A stretch of 64,000 nt of DNA from Alphaproteobacteria bacterium (GTDB lineage: Bacteria; Pseudomonadota; Alphaproteobacteria; Rhizobiales; Devosiaceae). The position numbers and the translations under genes were made by a program. The notes below the pieces were generated by a model. That model was not told where the DNA came from. It made no database searches and was given only the letters and a program-made list of their open reading frames with translations. The DNA lies in the NCBI GenBank assembly GCA_018828145.1, contig JAHJWO010000010.1:62001-126000 (forward strand), written 5' to 3'. Of this stretch, positions 44,055 through 53,833 are shown one piece after another (the first letter of the stretch is position 1; every line of letters begins with the position of its first letter).

Positions 44055-45869
44055 TCAAGCCGACTTGGCGGCGCGGCTCATGCGCTTGCGGTCATTGGGG
44101 TCGAGCCAGATCTTGCGCAGGCGGATCGACTTGGGGGTCACCTCGACATACTCGTCTTCGGCGATATAGCCGAGCGACTGCTCGAGGGTGAGCTTCTTGG
44201 GCGTGGTCAGGCGCACCGCTTCGTCCTTGGACGTGGTGCGGATATTGGTGAGCTGCTTGCCCTTGAGCGCGTTGACCTCGAGGTCATTCTCGCGGGAATG
44301 CTCGCCGATGATCATGCCTTCATAGATGTCGACGCCGGCATCGATCATGATCGGGCCGCGGTCTTCGAGGTTCCACAGCGCAAAGGCCACGGACTGGCCG
44401 GTACCGTTGGAGATCAGCACGCCCGTGCGACGGGTCGGCAGGTCACCCTTGAACGGCACGAAGGAGTGGAACAGGCGGTTGAAGATGGCGGTGCCGCGGG
44501 TATCGCTCAAAAGCTCCGGCTGGTAGCCGATCAGCGAGCGGGTGGGCACCAGCAGCTGGATGCGGGTGCGGCCGACGCCCGAGGGGCGCATGTCGGTCAG
44601 CTCGCCCTTGCGCTCGGTGAGCTTCTGCACGACCGTGCCGGTATGCTCGTCATCGACGTCGATGATGACTTCCTCGATCGGCTCGTGGCGCACGCCGTCA
44701 ATGTCGCGCATCAGCACCTTCGGGCGACCGATGGTCAGCTCGAACCCTTCGCGGCGCATGTTTTCGATCAGCACGGCCAGCTGCAATTCGCCGCGGCCGG
44801 CCACGTCATAGGAATCATTGTCGTCGCCCGGCGTCACCTTGATGGCGACATTGCCTTCGGCTTCGCGCATCAGGCGCTCGCGGATGACGCGGGACTGCAC
44901 CTTGTCGCCCTCGCGGCCGGCCAGCGGGCCGTCATTGATGCGGAAGGTAACCGACAGGGTCGGGGGATCGATCGGCTTGGAGGCGATCGGCTGGGTCACC
45001 GAAGTGGCGCAGAGCGTGTCGGCCACGGTCGAGGTGACGAGACCGGCAATGGCGACGATATCGCCGGCTTCGCCCATGTCGACCGGGGTGCGCTCGAGGC
45101 CGCGGAAGGCCAGCACCTTGGAGATACGGCCCTTTTCGACTTCCTTGCCTTCACGGTTGAGCGTGTGGATCGGGTCGTTGGCCTTGACGGTGCCGGAAGT
45201 GATGCGGCCGGTCAGGATACGGCCCAGGAACGGGTTGCGCTCGATGGTGGTGACCAGCATGCGGAAGGCGCCTTCCTCGACGACCGGCTCGGGCACATGC
45301 TCGATGACCTTGTCGAGCAGCGGGCCGAGATCGTCCTTGGGGCCTTCGGGCTCCAGCGCCATCCAGCCCTGCTTGGCCGAACCGTAGAGCACCGGGAAAT
45401 CGAGCTGCTCGGGCGACGCGTCGAGCGCGATGAACAGGTCGAAGATTTCCTCGAGCACTTCCATGTGGCGCTCGTCGGCCTTGTCGATCTTGTTGATGGC
45501 AACGATCGGACGCAGGCCCTGGGCCAGCGCCTTGCCGAGCACGAACTTGGTCTGGGGCATCGGGCCTTCGGCCGCGTCCACCAGGATCACCACGCCATCG
45601 ACCATGGACAGGATGCGCTCGACTTCGCCGCCGAAGTCGGCGTGGCCGGGCGTGTCGACGATATTGATGCGGGTATCTTTCCAGAGCAGGCTCGTGACCT
45701 TGGCCAGAATGGTGATGCCGCGCTCGCGCTCGATATCATTGCTGTCCATGGCGCGTTCTTCGACGCGTTCGTTTTCGCGGAAGGAACCGGACTGCTTGAG
45801 CAGCACGTCGATCAGCGTGGTCTTGCCGTGGTCAACGTGGGCGATGATGGCGATATTGCGCAGCGACAT
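44055..45869 (-). CDS. typA: Translational GTPase TypA (BipA)
   Basis: A 604-residue EF-G-like GTPase that binds the ribosome and supports growth under stress and assembly of the large subunit. The G domain has IIAHVDHGKTTLIDVLL, ERERGITILAK, DTPGHADFGGEVERIL and NKIDKADERH. The later VEKGRISKVLAFRGLERTPVDMGEAGDIVAI, GELQLAVLIENMRREG and the BipA C-terminal region match. Full length, single-gene unit. Confidence 0.97.
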   Translation of the reverse strand: MSLRNIAIIAHVDHGKTTLIDVLLKQSGSFRENERVEERAMDSNDIERERGITILAKVTSLLWKDTRINIVDTPGHADFGGEVERILSMVDGVVILVDAAEGPMPQTKFVLGKALAQGLRPIVAINKIDKADERHMEVLEEIFDLFIALDASPEQLDFPVLYGSAKQGWMALEPEGPKDDLGPLLDKVIEHVPEPVVEEGAFRMLVTTIERNPFLGRILTGRITSGTVKANDPIHTLNREGKEVEKGRISKVLAFRGLERTPVDMGEAGDIVAIAGLVTSTVADTLCATSVTQPIASKPIDPPTLSVTFRINDGPLAGREGDKVQSRVIRERLMREAEGNVAIKVTPGDDNDSYDVAGRGELQLAVLIENMRREGFELTIGRPKVLMRDIDGVRHEPIEEVIIDVDDEHTGTVVQKLTERKGELTDMRPSGVGRTRIQLLVPTRSLIGYQPELLSDTRGTAIFNRLFHSFVPFKGDLPTRRTGVLISNGTGQSVAFALWNLEDRGPIMIDAGVDIYEGMIIGEHSRENDLEVNALKGKQLTNIRTTSKDEAVRLTTPKKLTLEQSLGYIAEDEYVEVTPKSIRLRKIWLDPNDRKRMSRAAKSA

Positions 45870-46074
45870 ATGGGGTCAGGCCTCTTTGGCATGATCCCAA
45901 AACCTTGGGCCGCGAAAGGGGCGGCGGCAAACGGCTGAACCATGCAGGAATAAACAGGGCACCGATCCTCGCCGAGGCGGGATTGGTGCATTTGCGGCTG
46001 CCTTACAGGAAGATGGCCTTTTCCACAAGCGCAGGGGACGCAGAGGTGGGTTGCGGGGCTTCAAAACCGTGCCG

Positions 46075-46108
46075 CACGGTGAATCGCTCCGCAGAGCAAT
46101 TCACCGTG
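46075..46108. repeat. Inverted repeat with 10-bp arms
   Basis: CACGGTGAAT (46075-46084) and ATTCACCGTG (46099-46108) are perfect complements around 14 nt. The core GGTGAATCGCTC resembles a common dispersed palindrome of Hyphomicrobiales genomes. Confidence 0.7.
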
Positions 46109-46170
46109 AGAAGGGATCAAGGATGGGGATGTTCGCCCCGGATAATCGGGCCGACCGCCTCCCCTCCCAG

Positions 46171-46192
46171 CCTCCCCAGTCAAAGGGGGAGG
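46171..46192. repeat. Short hairpin, relic of the CCTCCCC repeat
   Basis: CCTCCCC (46171-46177) pairs with GGGGAGG (46186-46192) around AGTCAAAG. It matches the inner hairpins of the larger repeats and may be a partial copy. Confidence 0.5.
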
Positions 46193-46233
46193 TGCCGCCC
46201 GGCGGGGCGAAATCTCGCCGGGGCAATAGCTTG

Positions 46234-46617
46234 TTACTTCAGCGACCTGGGCAGTTCCCCCGATTGCCAGAGCCCCAGGCCAAAGCCATCAGGGTCCAGA
46301 AAATCGGCGCTCCAGCCGCCGGGAGCCTCCGAAACCGGCGTGACGATGGTGACGCCCTGCTCGGCCAGCGCGGCCACGATGTCGTCAATGCCGCCGTCAT
46401 CGACGGTAAAGACCAGCGCCGGCGTATTGCCCCGCACCCCCTCCATCTCGAAGAAGATCAGCTCCAGCCCGCTTTCGAGCGAGGCCTGCAGCCAGAAGGG
46501 CTCGGCGCCCTCCATACGGGTCAGGTCGAGCCCGAAGGTCTCGCTGTAGAATTTTTCGGTCCGTTTAATGTCGGACACGTAGAACACGATGCTGGCGCTT
46601 TTGGCCTTGAAGCTCAT
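46234..46617 (-). CDS. VOC family (glyoxalase/bleomycin-resistance-like) protein
   Basis: A 127-residue single-domain VOC protein. It opens with KSASIVFYVSDIKRTEKFYSETFGL, has ESGLELIFFEMEGVRG, and ends with GWSADFLDPDGFGLGLWQ, the usual metal-binding-like glutamate region replaced by a GFGLGLW variant. Substrate unknown. Its ATG overlaps the stop of the upstream sigma factor gene by 4 nt, so it may be expressed with it. Confidence 0.85.
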   Translation of the reverse strand: MSFKAKSASIVFYVSDIKRTEKFYSETFGLDLTRMEGAEPFWLQASLESGLELIFFEMEGVRGNTPALVFTVDDGGIDDIVAALAEQGVTIVTPVSEAPGGWSADFLDPDGFGLGLWQSGELPRSLK

Positions 46618-47252
46618 GGCGAGCCCTCCTTTATGGTCTGCACCTGCTGTTGCCGCGGGACACCGTTTTGTGAGCGCTGCACCACGAAAAGATGCCCGTC
46701 CGGGTCATGGCTGGCAAAGAGGCCCCCATCGCGCAGCAATTGCGGCAGCAGGGCATCCCGGATCCGGCCATAGGCGAGGTTGAGGTTCAGCCCCGGCATG
46801 TCGCCCGGCGGGACCAGGCCGGCCAGCACGACGCGGCGCCGCAGCGCGGCGATGCGCTGGCGCAGGACAGCGTCGGACAATCCGAGCAGAAAGGCGATTT
46901 CCCGCCGGTTGTGACCGGAGAGGGCCAGCGCCGCCACGGATTTGAGCGCGGGCGGCAGGGAGGCCAGCAGCGCGGCGCTGTCGGGACCGCTCTCGCCGGG
47001 CAAAGCCACCACCTGGCTGGCCTGCCATTGCCCCTCGCGCCTGCGGCGGCGGCCGGCGCCCCGCGCTGCCATGCGGGCCTGATTGCGCACCACGCCACCC
47101 AGCCATCGCGCGGCATCGGGCGCGTCGAAATCGGTCCGCCCGGCCAGGATCGCGGCCATCATGGCCTCCTGCACCAGATCGTCAGCCAGCGCCGCATCGC
47201 GGCAGTGGCGGCGGGCTATGGAACGAAGCTGGGCTAGAAGGGCTGGACGCAT
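46614..47252 (-). CDS. Sigma-70-like (ECF-type) protein with C-terminal extension
   Basis: About 212 residues. Region 2 features are visible: LRSIARRHCRDAALADDLVQEAMMAAI, then the basic stretch WLGGVVRNQARMAARGAGRRRRRE. A region-4-like helix-turn-helix follows, ALSGHNRREIAFLLGLSDAVLRQRIAALRRRV (about 113-142). After it comes an unusual 65-residue extension (LNLAYGRIRDALLPQLLRDGG and beyond). No anti-sigma gene is adjacent; the only neighbour in the operon is the VOC gene. ECF membership is likely but subgroup unclear. Confidence 0.7.
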   Translation of the reverse strand: MRPALLAQLRSIARRHCRDAALADDLVQEAMMAAILAGRTDFDAPDAARWLGGVVRNQARMAARGAGRRRRREGQWQASQVVALPGESGPDSAALLASLPPALKSVAALALSGHNRREIAFLLGLSDAVLRQRIAALRRRVVLAGLVPPGDMPGLNLNLAYGRIRDALLPQLLRDGGLFASHDPDGHLFVVQRSQNGVPRQQQVQTIKEGSP

Positions 47253-47316
47253 GGGGCAAGTCTGGCAAAGGGCCTGCCGGAAGGCAATCGCGCGCCCCAG
47301 GCCCGGGTGCTGGCGC

Positions 47317-49464
47317 TCAGGAGGCCTTCTTGCCCTTGACCTGGGATTTCACCGCATCGGAATGGAGCAGGTTGGCGAGAGCCGCCGATGGCAGGGGCGG
47401 CGAGAACAGGAAACCCTGCACTTCGGACACGCCATGCGCCCGCACCATTTCGAGCTGCTCCTCGGTTTCGACGCCCTCGGCCGTGGTCGACATGCCCAGC
47501 GACTGGCCCAGCCCGATCACCGCCTTGATGATGGCCTGGCTGTCGCCCCGGCTGGTGATGTCGCGCATAAAGGAGCGGTCGATCTTGATCTTGTCGAAGG
47601 GAAAGCTGCGCAGATAGCTCAGCGAGGAATAGCCCGTGCCGAAATCGTCCATGGAGATGCGCACGCCCATGGCACGCAGATCATGCAGCGCTGCCAGATT
47701 GGTGTCGTTCTCGGCCAGCAGCAGGGATTCGGTGATTTCAAGCTCGAGCCGCGTCGCGGGAATGCGCGCTTCGGCCAGCGCCGCCTTGACCACGCCCACC
47801 AGATCCCGGTTCTTGAACTGGACGGGCGACAGGTTGACCGCAACCCGCACATCATCCGGCCAGGTGGCGGCCACCCGGCAGGCTTCGCGCAGCACCCACT
47901 CGCCGATGGAAACGATCAGCCCGGTTTCCTCGGCGATCGGGATGAACTCGGTCGGCGAAATGGTGCGGCCTTCATGATCCCAGCGCAGCAGGGCCTCGAC
48001 GCAGATGACGCGGTTTTCCGCCAGCCCCAGCAGCGGCTGGAACACCAGCCGCAATTCGTCGCGCTGTAGCGCCAGCCGTAACCCCGCTTCGATGGAGCGG
48101 CGCTGCTGCAGGTCCGCATCCATGCCGGTTTCGAAGAAATGGTAGGTGGAACGGCCTTCGCTCTTGGCCTTGTAGAGGGCCAGATCGGCATTCTTGACCA
48201 AGGTATCGGTCTTGACCCCGTCGCCCGGGCCCACCGCAATGCCGACGCTGGCGCCGATCTCGATCTGCTGGCCGCCGATATGCATGGGCGCGCCGATGGC
48301 CTTGATGATGCGATCGGCCACCTTGGCGGCATCGGCCGCGCTGTCGATGGGCCGCATCAGCAGCGCAAATTCGTCGCCGCCCAGCCGCGCCAGCACGTCG
48401 GTTTCGCGCGTCGTGCCCCAGAGCCGGGCCGAAGCCTGCTTGATGACCTCGTCGCCCACCGCATGGCCCAGCGTGTCATTGACCGCCTTGAAGTGATCGA
48501 GATCGATATAGAGCACGGCCGCCATTTCGCCGCGCGACAGTCCCGCCTCGGTCTTGGCCATCTGCTCGAGAAATTCGATGCGGTTGGGCAGGTCGGTCAG
48601 TGCGTCGTGCCGGGCCAGATGGCGGATGCGCGCCTCGTTCTGCCGCTGCTCGGTAATGTCTTCATGCGTCGACACCCAGCCGCCATCCTTCATCGGATGG
48701 TGCTGCATCATGATGGTGCGGTTGTTGAGCTCATGGATATTCTTGCCATATTCGCGGCGCGCGATGACGTCGCGCCGCCAGGCGATATATTCATCGCGCG
48801 TGCCGCCCGCGCTCATCCCCATGTCGAACAGGTGGCTCAGGATGTTTTCAAGCTGGGTGCCTGGCTTGAGCAGGTGATCGGGCAGGTTGTAGATTCGCGC
48901 ATAGGGCTCGTTGCAGATCACCAGCCGGCCTCGCGCATCCATCATGCACAGGCCCTGGCTGATATTGTTGACCGCCGCGTCGAGCCGGATGTTCTGTCGC
49001 TCCAGCTCGAGCTTGCGCTTCTGCACCACTTCGGTGCGCGCGATTTCGTCGGTAACGTCTTCATGCGTCACCACCCAGCCGAGCGCCTCGGAATAGACAT
49101 GGGCGGTTTCGATGATCCGCCCGCCATGCACCACTTCCTGGCTCTTGGTGCGGGCGCCGCTGCGGTTGGACAGCAGGTCGGCAGTATAGTTTTCGTAGAA
49201 TTCCTCGGACGCCTGGTCCGGATGGTTGCCGAGCTGGGCCGACAGCTGCACCACCTCTTCAAGGCTCATGCCGCGATAGATGGCGTCGGCGGGAAAACCA
49301 TAGATGTCGCGATAATGCTTGTTCCACATCATCAGGCGGAACTGGGGCGACCAGACGCAGAAGCCATAGGGGATATTCTCGAGCGCAGCGTCGAGCAGCA
49401 ACGCTTCAGCCATTTTGCTCAAGCTGCCAGCGTCTGATGACTGCACGCGCATTTCCCCCATCAT
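47317..49464 (-). CDS. PAS-GGDEF-EAL cyclic-di-GMP protein
   Basis: A 715-residue soluble protein with two PAS-like regions (about 22-140 and 160-275), a GGDEF domain with intact LARLGGDEFAL and a full EAL domain (VEALLRWDHE, MDDFGTGYSSLSYL, AEGVET). An RETD motif five residues before GGDEF is the RxxD product-inhibition site, absent in the other GGDEF-EAL protein of this window. No membrane segment. The start could be 49464 or one of two ATGs within 12 bases. Confidence 0.92.
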   Translation of the reverse strand: MMGEMRVQSSDAGSLSKMAEALLLDAALENIPYGFCVWSPQFRLMMWNKHYRDIYGFPADAIYRGMSLEEVVQLSAQLGNHPDQASEEFYENYTADLLSNRSGARTKSQEVVHGGRIIETAHVYSEALGWVVTHEDVTDEIARTEVVQKRKLELERQNIRLDAAVNNISQGLCMMDARGRLVICNEPYARIYNLPDHLLKPGTQLENILSHLFDMGMSAGGTRDEYIAWRRDVIARREYGKNIHELNNRTIMMQHHPMKDGGWVSTHEDITEQRQNEARIRHLARHDALTDLPNRIEFLEQMAKTEAGLSRGEMAAVLYIDLDHFKAVNDTLGHAVGDEVIKQASARLWGTTRETDVLARLGGDEFALLMRPIDSAADAAKVADRIIKAIGAPMHIGGQQIEIGASVGIAVGPGDGVKTDTLVKNADLALYKAKSEGRSTYHFFETGMDADLQQRRSIEAGLRLALQRDELRLVFQPLLGLAENRVICVEALLRWDHEGRTISPTEFIPIAEETGLIVSIGEWVLREACRVAATWPDDVRVAVNLSPVQFKNRDLVGVVKAALAEARIPATRLELEITESLLLAENDTNLAALHDLRAMGVRISMDDFGTGYSSLSYLRSFPFDKIKIDRSFMRDITSRGDSQAIIKAVIGLGQSLGMSTTAEGVETEEQLEMVRAHGVSEVQGFLFSPPLPSAALANLLHSDAVKSQVKGKKAS

Positions 49465-49536
49465 TGCGACGCTGGGGGGAAGCTAAATCGTTCCCATTAA
49501 CGACCGATTAACTTCGGCGCCGATGGGTGGTGCCGA

Positions 49537-49558
49537 CCGGCCCCCGAAAGGGGGCCGG
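49537..49558 (-). terminator. Stem-loop downstream of argG
   Basis: Perfect 9-bp arms CCGGCCCCC (49537-49545) and GGGGGCCGG (49550-49558) with a GAAA/TTTC tetraloop, 16 bp after the argG stop. No T-run follows on the minus strand, so termination strength is uncertain. Confidence 0.45.
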
Positions 49559-49574
49559 CGAGCCATCCGGCCGG

Positions 49575-50801
49575 CTAGATGTTGCCGGCCTTCTTGTTGC
49601 GGGCGGCCCAGGTCTTGAGGCGCAGGCCGTTGAGGCGGATGAAACCCTCGGCATCCTTGTGGTCATAGGCCACGGCGCCTTCTTCGAAGGTGACGAGATC
49701 CATCGAATAGAGCGAGTGCGGCGAGGTGCGGGCGATGACGCTGGCGCTGCCCTTGTAGAGCTTCACGGTGACGTCGCCGGTGACATAGGCCTGGCTCTTG
49801 TCGATCAGCGCCTGCAGCATGTCGCGCTCGGGCGAGAACCAGAAGCCATTATAGATCAGCTCGGCATATTTGGGCATCAGCTCATCCTTGAGATGGGCTT
49901 CGCCGCGGTCGAGCGTGATCGATTCGATGCCGCGATGCGCCACCAGCATGATCGTGCCGCCCGGCGTCTCATAGAGCCCGCGGCTCTTCATGCCGACAAA
50001 GCGGTTCTCGACCAGGTCGAGCCGGCCCACGCCATGCTTGCCGCCCAGCTCGTTGAGCTTTGTCAGCAGCGCGGCAGGCGAGAGCGCGACGCCATCGATC
50101 GAGACCGGGTCGCCCTTTTCATAGCCGATGGTGATGATCTCGGGCGTATCGGGCGCCTGTTCCGGATCGACCGTGCGCTGGGGCACGTAATCGGGATAGG
50201 GCACGGCCGGATCTTCGAGCACCATGCCTTCCGAGGAGGTATGCAGCAGGTTGGCGTCGACCGAGAAAGGCGCCTCGCCGCGCTTGTCCTTGGCGATCGG
50301 GATCTGGTTGCGCTCGGCATAGTCGAGCAGCTGCGTGCGGCTGCGCAGATCCCATTCGCGCCAGGGCGCGATCACCTTGATGGAGGGGTCGAGTGCATTG
50401 GCGGTCAGCTCGAACCGCACCTGGTCATTGCCCTTGCCGGTGGCGCCATGCGAAATCGCGTCGGCCCCGGTTTCCTGGGCGATCTCGACCAGCCGCTTGG
50501 CGATCAGCGGGCGCGCGATCGAGGTGCCGAGCAGATACTGGCCCTCATAGACCGTATTGGCGCGGAACATCGGGAAGACGAAGTCACGCACGAATTCCTC
50601 GCGCAGATCCTCGATGCGGATATCCTTGATGCCGAACATCTCGGCCTTCTTGCGCGCCGGCTCGAGCTCTTCGCCCTGACCCAGATCGGCGGTGAAAGTC
50701 ACCACCTCGCAGTCATAGGTCTCCTGCAGCCATTTCAGGATGATCGAGGTATCGAGGCCGCCCGAATAGGCGAGCACGACCTTTTTGATGTCTTTTGCCA
50801 T
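49575..50801 (-). CDS. argG: Argininosuccinate synthase
   Basis: A 408-residue enzyme joining citrulline and aspartate with ATP in arginine synthesis. [18 protein letters not shown] is the ATP-pyrophosphatase loop. [18 protein letters not shown] and [11 protein letters not shown] follow, and the family's C-terminal [20 protein letters not shown] is present. Length and motifs are normal. Divergent from the Lrp-type regulator; no arginine repressor site was recognised. Confidence 0.97.
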   Translation of the reverse strand: MAKDIKKVVLAYSGGLDTSIILKWLQETYDCEVVTFTADLGQGEELEPARKKAEMFGIKDIRIEDLREEFVRDFVFPMFRANTVYEGQYLLGTSIARPLIAKRLVEIAQETGADAISHGATGKGNDQVRFELTANALDPSIKVIAPWREWDLRSRTQLLDYAERNQIPIAKDKRGEAPFSVDANLLHTSSEGMVLEDPAVPYPDYVPQRTVDPEQAPDTPEIITIGYEKGDPVSIDGVALSPAALLTKLNELGGKHGVGRLDLVENRFVGMKSRGLYETPGGTIMLVAHRGIESITLDRGEAHLKDELMPKYAELIYNGFWFSPERDMLQALIDKSQAYVTGDVTVKLYKGSASVIARTSPHSLYSMDLVTFEEGAVAYDHKDAEGFIRLNGLRLKTWAARNKKAGNI

Positions 50802-50926
50802 GATGTGGTCCCAGCTTGTCCGATTGGAACAATAGATCGGATGCGGCGCAACAATCTTGCGAAAAAGTCACGCATGGATGATGGTGTGGCAGAAAACATC
50901 ACTAATTAGCTACTGGAAGGCAGAAT

Positions 50927-51394
50927 ATGCCAAATACTGTGGACGCTATCGATCGCCGTATCCTGCGCGCGCTGCAGCGCAATGGCCGGATGAGCAATGT
51001 CGAACTGGCCAACGAGGTCGGGCTGTCGCCCTCGCCCTGCCTGCGTCGGGTGCGGCTCTTGGAGGAATCCGGCATCATCGATCGCTATGTCGCGGTGCTG
51101 GATGGCGCCAGGGTCGGCCTTGGCCTCACCGTCTTCGCCCGGGTCTGGTTCAAGACCCAGGATGCCGAGATCACCCATCAGTTCGCCGAGACGGTGCGCA
51201 ACTTTCCCGAAGTGGTCGAGTGCTACCTCACCACCGGGGAATGCGACGCGATCATGCGCATCGTCACCGCGGACCTGCACGCCTATTGGCGCTTCCAGTC
51301 CGACTATCTGATGCGCATCCCCAGCGTGCAGAGCGTCAAGACCGACGTGCCGATGGAGACCATCAAGCGCAGCTATGAATTGCCGCTGCCCTAG
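50927..51394 (+). CDS. Lrp/AsnC family transcriptional regulator
   Basis: A 155-residue Lrp-type regulator. The N-terminal helix-turn-helix is DAIDRRILRALQRNGRMSNVELANEVGLSPSPCLRRVRLLEESGII, followed by the RAM ligand domain with FPEVVECYLTTGECDAIMRIV. These proteins sense amino acids. The LysE-type exporter downstream (66 bp) is the likely target. CTAATTAG (50902-50909), 17 bp before the start, could be a binding half-site. Confidence 0.93.
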   Translation: MPNTVDAIDRRILRALQRNGRMSNVELANEVGLSPSPCLRRVRLLEESGIIDRYVAVLDGARVGLGLTVFARVWFKTQDAEITHQFAETVRNFPEVVECYLTTGECDAIMRIVTADLHAYWRFQSDYLMRIPSVQSVKTDVPMETIKRSYELPLP

Positions 51395-51460
51395 GGACCG
51401 ACCCCTCGCCTATCGGCACCCGACGCGCTAAGCATGACCGCCACACGCGCGGAAAACGTC

Positions 51461-52108
51461 ATGCCCGATTTCATCCCCGATCTCTCCGTCATCCTCGCCT
51501 TTGCCCTGGCCGGCTTCGTGCTGGCCATCACGCCGGGCCCGGACATGGCGCTGTTTGTCTCCCGCACCATGAATTACGGCCGCACGCATGGCTTTGCCAC
51601 CGTGCTCGGGGCGCTGACCGGCATCGCGGTGCACACCATGCTGGTGGCATTCGGCATTTCGGTGCTGATCGTGGCGGCGCCGACCGCCTTCTGGGTGCTC
51701 AAGATCGCCGGGGCGCTTTACCTCGTCTGGCTCGCCATCCAGGCGATCCGCGACGGCGGCGGCCTTCTGGTCACCCGCGCCGCCGGCAGGCAGCCCAGCT
51801 TTGCCCAGAGCTATATGACGGGGCTCGGCATCAACCTCACCAATCCCAAGGTGGCGCTGTTCTTCGTGACCTTCCTGCCCCAGTTCGTTTCGGCCGACGA
51901 CCCCGCCGCCTCCAGCAAGCTGCTGTTCCTGGGCGTCGAATTCGTCGCCGTGTCACTGCCCATCGTCATCGCCATCGTGCTGGCGGCCGAATGGCTCACC
52001 ACGACGCTGCGCGACAGCAAGTGGGTCTCCAAGGCGCTGAACTGGAGCTTTGCCGCCGTCTTCATGGCCTTTGCCGCGACGATCCTCCTGGCCGAAGGGC
52101 GCAAGTGA
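51461..52108 (+). CDS. LysE/RhtB family amino acid exporter
   Basis: A 215-residue inner-membrane exporter with about six helices. FALAGFVLAITPGPDMALFVSR is the family hallmark (x-x-P-G-P-x), and SYMTGLGINLTNPKVALFFVTFLPQFV is the second. ATG 51461 is chosen over ATG 51434 because it has a GGAA upstream and gives normal length. Regulation by the upstream Lrp protein is inferred from context. Its stop abuts that of the convergent VOC gene. Confidence 0.92.
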   Translation: MPDFIPDLSVILAFALAGFVLAITPGPDMALFVSRTMNYGRTHGFATVLGALTGIAVHTMLVAFGISVLIVAAPTAFWVLKIAGALYLVWLAIQAIRDGGGLLVTRAAGRQPSFAQSYMTGLGINLTNPKVALFFVTFLPQFVSADDPAASSKLLFLGVEFVAVSLPIVIAIVLAAEWLTTTLRDSKWVSKALNWSFAAVFMAFAATILLAEGRK

Positions 52109-52483
52109 TCAGCCGGGCTGCACCTGGCTCATCAGGGCCAGCGGACGGCCCTCATTGTCGGAAAAGAACGCCATCCATTCCTCCGTGCCGTCGGCATGGC
52201 GATGGATCATGTGCGGCGCGCCGAGGAACGCCACCCCGCGTTCGCTGAGCGCGGCATGGCTGGCTGCGATATCCGGCACGCGGAAATAGATGATGTTGCT
52301 GTGGCTCTCGCCCGGCTCGGCGCTCAGCATCAGCCGCACGCCGTCGCAATCGAAGAAGGCCAGCTGGCCGAATGTATAAAGATGGGGCAGGCCCAGCACA
52401 TCGCGCCACCAGGCCTCGGCAGCGGCAATATCGGCCACGCTGCGGCTGAGCTGGCCGATGGGGCCCAATCGCGAATGGGTCAT
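52109..52483 (-). CDS. VOC family protein
   Basis: A 124-residue VOC-domain protein, GPIGQLSRSVADIAAAEAWWRDVLGLPHLYTFGQLAFF at the start. VRLMLSAEPGESHSNIIYFRVPDI and the C-terminal HADGTEEWMAFFSDNEGRPLALM complete the fold, with the E in SDNEG/RPLALM at the metal position of glyoxalase-like enzymes. ATG 52483 has GGAG at 6-nt spacing. Substrate unknown. Confidence 0.87.
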   Translation of the reverse strand: MTHSRLGPIGQLSRSVADIAAAEAWWRDVLGLPHLYTFGQLAFFDCDGVRLMLSAEPGESHSNIIYFRVPDIAASHAALSERGVAFLGAPHMIHRHADGTEEWMAFFSDNEGRPLALMSQVQPG

Positions 52484-52527
52484 GCGGGTCTCCTCCCTGG
52501 TTGGGAGAAGCCAGCATGGCACGGAGG

Positions 52528-53736
52528 CTACGCGCCCGCCAGCGCGTCGCGGTCTTTCCTGGAGAGCCGTTCGCTCTCGCTCTTGAGCTGGCCGCAGGCG
52601 GCGAAGATGTCGCGGCCGCGCGGCGTACGCACCGGGCTGGCATAGCCGGCCTTGTTGACGATATCGGCGAAGCGTTCGATGCGGCTCGAGGGCGAGGTGC
52701 CGTAATTGGCGCCGGGCCAGGGATTGAACGGGATCAGGTTGATCTTGGCCGGAATGCCGGCCAGGAGGCGCACCAGTTCGCGCGCTTCGGCATCGCTGTC
52801 ATTGATGCCGTCGAGCATGACATATTCGAAGGTGATGCGGCGGGCATTGGAAAGGCCCGGATAGTTGCGGCAAGCTTCGAGCAATTCCTCGATCGGCCAT
52901 TTCTTGTTGATCGGCACCAGCACGTCGCGCAGGTCATTATTGGTGGCATGCAGCGAGATGGCCAGCATGACGTCGATCTCGCGCCCGGTCGGCTCGATGA
53001 AGGGCACGACGCCCGAGGTCGAGAGCGTGATGCGGCGCTTGGAGAGGCTCATGCCGTCGCCGGCCGACGCGATGAGGAGAGCCTGCTTGACGGCCTCGTA
53101 ATTGTAGAGCGGCTCGCCCATGCCCATCATCACCACATTGGTGATGGCGCGCGTGCCATCGGCAGGTACCAGGCCACCGTCATCCGGGCGGCTGCCGCCG
53201 GGGAAGTCGCCCAGCCGCTCGCGCGCCATCAGCACCTGGCCCAGGATCTCCCCGGCGGTCAGGTTGCGCACCAGCTTCTGCGTGCCGGTATGGCAGAACG
53301 AGCAGGTGAGCGTGCAGCCCACCTGGGACGAGACACAAAGCGTGCCGCGATCCTGCTCGGGAATATAGACCGTCTCCACCTCGACCGGCGGGTAATTGGG
53401 ATTGGCCGGGTCGCGGAAGCGGAACAGCCATTTGCGCGTGCCGTCGGACGATACCTGCTCGGAGACGATTTCCGGGCGATCGAGGATGAAGGTGTCAGCC
53501 AGCTTCTGCCGCACCGGCTTGGCGACATTGGTCATCTTGTCGAAATCGGTGGTGCCGTTGACATAGAGCCAGTTCCACAGCTGGCTGGCCCGCATGCGGG
53601 CTTCCTTGTCGGCGGCAATGCCGGCCGTGGTCAGCGCCTCGGCGAGCTGGGGCTTGCTGAGGCCGATCAGCGACGGCCGGCTGGCCGCAGCCGGCCGGAT
53701 AGCGGTCGAATGGTCAAGGTTCAGCGCGATGCTCAT
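52528..53736 (-). CDS. rlmN: 23S rRNA/tRNA (adenine-C2)-methyltransferase RlmN
   Basis: A 402-residue radical-SAM methyltransferase that methylates A2503 of 23S rRNA and A37 of tRNA. The CxxxCxxC is in [14 protein letters not shown] (about residue 138), preceded by [32 protein letters not shown] and the C-terminal [17 protein letters not shown] with the catalytic cysteine are present. Full length. Confidence 0.96.
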   Translation of the reverse strand: MSIALNLDHSTAIRPAAASRPSLIGLSKPQLAEALTTAGIAADKEARMRASQLWNWLYVNGTTDFDKMTNVAKPVRQKLADTFILDRPEIVSEQVSSDGTRKWLFRFRDPANPNYPPVEVETVYIPEQDRGTLCVSSQVGCTLTCSFCHTGTQKLVRNLTAGEILGQVLMARERLGDFPGGSRPDDGGLVPADGTRAITNVVMMGMGEPLYNYEAVKQALLIASAGDGMSLSKRRITLSTSGVVPFIEPTGREIDVMLAISLHATNNDLRDVLVPINKKWPIEELLEACRNYPGLSNARRITFEYVMLDGINDSDAEARELVRLLAGIPAKINLIPFNPWPGANYGTSPSSRIERFADIVNKAGYASPVRTPRGRDIFAACGQLKSESERLSRKDRDALAGA

Positions 53737-53833
53737 GGGCGTGCGAAAGGTCTCGAAACTGCGGGATTGGCGCGGCCAATAGCATATGGGCGCGCTTTAG
53801 GCAAAACTTCGCAGCGGCATCGGGCCCATGCGA

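Larger units (their letters stand above)
45870..46233. other. 364-bp gap upstream of typA with repeats
   Basis: No coding sequence is convincing. It holds the typA upstream region on the minus strand, an inverted repeat with 10-bp arms (46075-46108), and a CCTCCCC/GGGGAGG hairpin (46171-46192) like the inner hairpin of the repeats at 42.3 and 44.0 kb. Confidence 0.6.

Noticed and set aside
45740-45775. LexA-like GTTC...GTTC near the typA start
   Set aside because: The spacing is 8 nt, not 7, and the site lies inside the typA coding sequence.
44004-45938. A 644-codon open frame on the plus strand
   Set aside because: Antisense to typA with the same composition artefact.
42275-46192. CRISPR array
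   Set aside because: The repeats are inverted, differ between sites and are not regularly spaced; no cas genes are present.
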